DNA of 6,033 nt, taken from NCBI GenBank assembly GCA_003139735.1, contig PLGA01000213.1, forward strand, positions 1,043 to 7,075, written 5' to 3'. The stretch comes from Bryobacterales bacterium (GTDB taxonomy: Bacteria > Acidobacteriota > Terriglobia > Bryobacterales > Bryobacteraceae). Positions within the stretch are counted from its first letter, which is position 1. Every line of letters begins with the position of its first letter. Positions 5,300 through 6,033 of this stretch are shown piece after piece. A program made the position numbers and the translations under genes. Below the pieces are notes generated by a model. That model made no database searches, had not been told where the DNA came from, and worked only from the letters and a program-made list of their open reading frames with translations.

Positions 5300-5515
5300 A
5301 TGCTCGAAGATACGCGCATCCCGCACCGTTGCGACCCTTGGCGCAAGCGCATGAGCCACACCGCCGAGACCCTGCGCCGCCTGGACGAGAGCCGCTTCCG
5401 CGCCCAGATTTCCAAAATCGAGGAGTGCCTGCGGGTGGATGCCAATTGGAACCTGGAGGCGGCGCTGGCCAGTTCGAAACGCCGCTGGTCCCCGCTTCAG
5501 CCGGCCTCGCGTTAG
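5300..5515 (+). CDS. Small hypothetical protein, basic, mostly helical
   Basis: I do not recognise this protein. From the ATG at 5300 it has 71 residues. AAGG at 5291-5294, five bases upstream, is a plausible ribosome site. The part from the internal ATG at 5351 onward, with SHTAETLRRLDESRFRAQ then ISKIEECLRVDANWNLEA, has a very high share of G/C at third codon positions and a regular helical pattern, so this part is most likely genuinely translated. It ends in a basic tail, SSKRRWSPLQPASR. The segment 5300-5350 (MLEDTRIPHRCDPWRKR) has weaker codon bias, so the true start may be 5351. No membrane segment or catalytic motif is visible. The stop TAG overlaps, on the opposite strand, the stop of the convergent membrane protein gene (shared bases 5512-5515). 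Confidence 0.5.
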   Translation: MLEDTRIPHRCDPWRKRMSHTAETLRRLDESRFRAQISKIEECLRVDANWNLEAALASSKRRWSPLQPASR

Positions 5516-5979
5516 TCTTCCGCCACCGACCGCGCGGCCAGTTCGCCGAACAGCGGCAGCGCATAGGCCTGCTCATGGGCGGCCTTAACCATCATGAAGA
5601 TCGACATGCCGAGCAACCCCAGTTCAACCAGGCCGTACAGTTGAACGTGCCCCAACGGCCAGGGCAGCGCCCGCAGAACCCACTGGTTCATCAGCGAGGC
5701 TACGAACAAGTACAGCCCCTGAAAAGCGTGGAAGCGTACGTCGCGATTGCCGCGGAACCGCTCGGCGGCCAGCACGACGATGGCGGCCACCCAGCCGATC
5801 CAGGGAATGTAACACAGGATGGACGCCGTCCGGGGACTCATGTTCCCCAGTTGTTCGCCGCCGGCCCCCGGCCTGGGGCCCGCAGCCGCGCCGCCCGTGT
5901 TCGGCTGGCCCGCGCCGCAACGGCCGCAAAAGCGGTCGGCCGGACCCACCGCGTTCCCGCATTGGCTACAGAACGGCAT
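5512..5979 (-). CDS. Zinc-ribbon membrane protein (DUF4870/Tic20-like)
   Basis: The 155-residue product begins with a zinc ribbon in which C4, C7, C18 and C21 form two CxxC pairs (FCSQCGN and FCGRCGA). A flexible Gly/Ala/Pro linker (about 25-45) follows, then a membrane domain with three predicted helices at about 51-71, 86-104 and 114-132. The stretch RFRGNRDVRFHAFQGLYLF (74-92) matches the 'R.HAfQaL' signature between helices 1 and 2 of DUF4870/Tic20-like proteins. Similar zinc-ribbon plus DUF4870 proteins ending in ELA.RSVAE are, to my recollection, common in Acidobacteriota. Their biochemical role is unknown. The zinc ribbon would face the cytoplasm if helix 1 inserts N-in. AAAGG six bases upstream supports the ATG at 5979. 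An SOS-box-like palindrome lies 25-38 bases before the start. Confidence 0.88.
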   Translation of the reverse strand: MPFCSQCGNAVGPADRFCGRCGAGQPNTGGAAAGPRPGAGGEQLGNMSPRTASILCYIPWIGWVAAIVVLAAERFRGNRDVRFHAFQGLYLFVASLMNQWVLRALPWPLGHVQLYGLVELGLLGMSIFMMVKAAHEQAYALPLFGELAARSVAED

Positions 5980-5985
5980 CTGTTA

Positions 5986-5990
5986 CCTTT
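5986..5990 (-). promoter_or_regulatory. Ribosome binding site of the zinc-ribbon gene
   Basis: The minus strand reads AAAGG six bases before the ATG at 5979, the best Shine-Dalgarno match in the window. It fixes that start. An overlapping TATAAA (5988-5993, minus strand) looks like a -10 element, but would put the transcription start almost on the ATG, so it is probably not the promoter. Confidence 0.6.
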
Positions 5991-6003
5991 ATACGTGATT
6001 CCG

Positions 6004-6017
6004 CGAACATCTGTTCC
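6004..6017. promoter_or_regulatory. SOS-box-like palindrome (LexA-type operator candidate)
   Basis: CGAACATCTGTTCC reads as GAAC-N4-GTTC with a GAACA/TGTTC core that is a perfect inverted repeat around two bases. It matches the B. subtilis-type LexA consensus CGAACRNRYGTTYC at 13 of 14 positions. It lies 25 bases upstream of the zinc-ribbon gene start and could serve that gene or a rightward gene beyond the window edge. The consensus is established for Firmicutes and Actinobacteria. Its use in this organism is inference. Confidence 0.4.
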
Positions 6018-6033
6018 CCCAACGGGACCGTGC

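Noticed and set aside
5988..5993. TATAAA on the minus strand as promoter of the zinc-ribbon gene
   Set aside because: It overlaps the good ribosome site and would place the transcription start about 2 bases before the ATG. The true promoter is probably further upstream, perhaps past the window edge.

Overview
The window is a GC-rich bacterial chromosome segment. It is dominated by one rightward gene cluster, rbfA - apbE - hemE - hemH - hemY (positions 49-4889), followed by a short accessory stretch with two small unassigned genes and one leftward zinc-ribbon membrane protein gene. The zinc-ribbon protein, the style of the ApbE C-terminus and the intergenic 8-bp-unit repeats all recall soil Acidobacteriota of the Solibacter/Bryobacterales kind. 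That placement rests on family resemblance from memory, not on a search.

Layout. Positions 1-46 are a low-complexity GGCCCCC repeat directly in front of rbfA. rbfA (30S maturation factor) is followed after 4 bp by apbE, a predicted exported FAD:protein FMN transferase with an altered C-terminal metal-site motif. apbE overlaps the start of hemE. Between hemE and hemH lies a 152-bp inverted-repeat element (2434-2585). Its left arm begins on the hemE stop codon and its right arm ends 5 bp before the hemH start. hemH and hemY follow with a 31-bp gap. Downstream, a 92-residue leftward gene with the look of an orphan antitoxin converges on hemY. It is divergent from a small rightward gene (about 71 residues), and a perfect TATAAT lies between them. 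That small gene converges with the zinc-ribbon/three-helix membrane protein gene, and the two stop codons overlap. At the right edge, upstream of the membrane protein gene, is a near-consensus Gram-positive-type SOS box.

How the genes work together. HemE makes coproporphyrinogen III, HemY oxidises a porphyrinogen with FAD, and HemH inserts iron. The gene order equals the hemEHY order of Bacillus subtilis, where these enzymes run the coproporphyrin-dependent heme route. Whether this organism uses that route or the protoporphyrin route cannot be decided here, because HemQ/ChdC, HemN and HemF are not in the window. rbfA and apbE share the transcription unit by position but have no evident biochemical link to heme.

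Most of the window is housekeeping. I see no clear new multi-gene system. The points most worth a second look are the inverted-repeat element inside the heme operon (its sequence differences favour folding in the sense mRNA), the degenerate ApbE metal motif, and the SOS-box-like palindrome.
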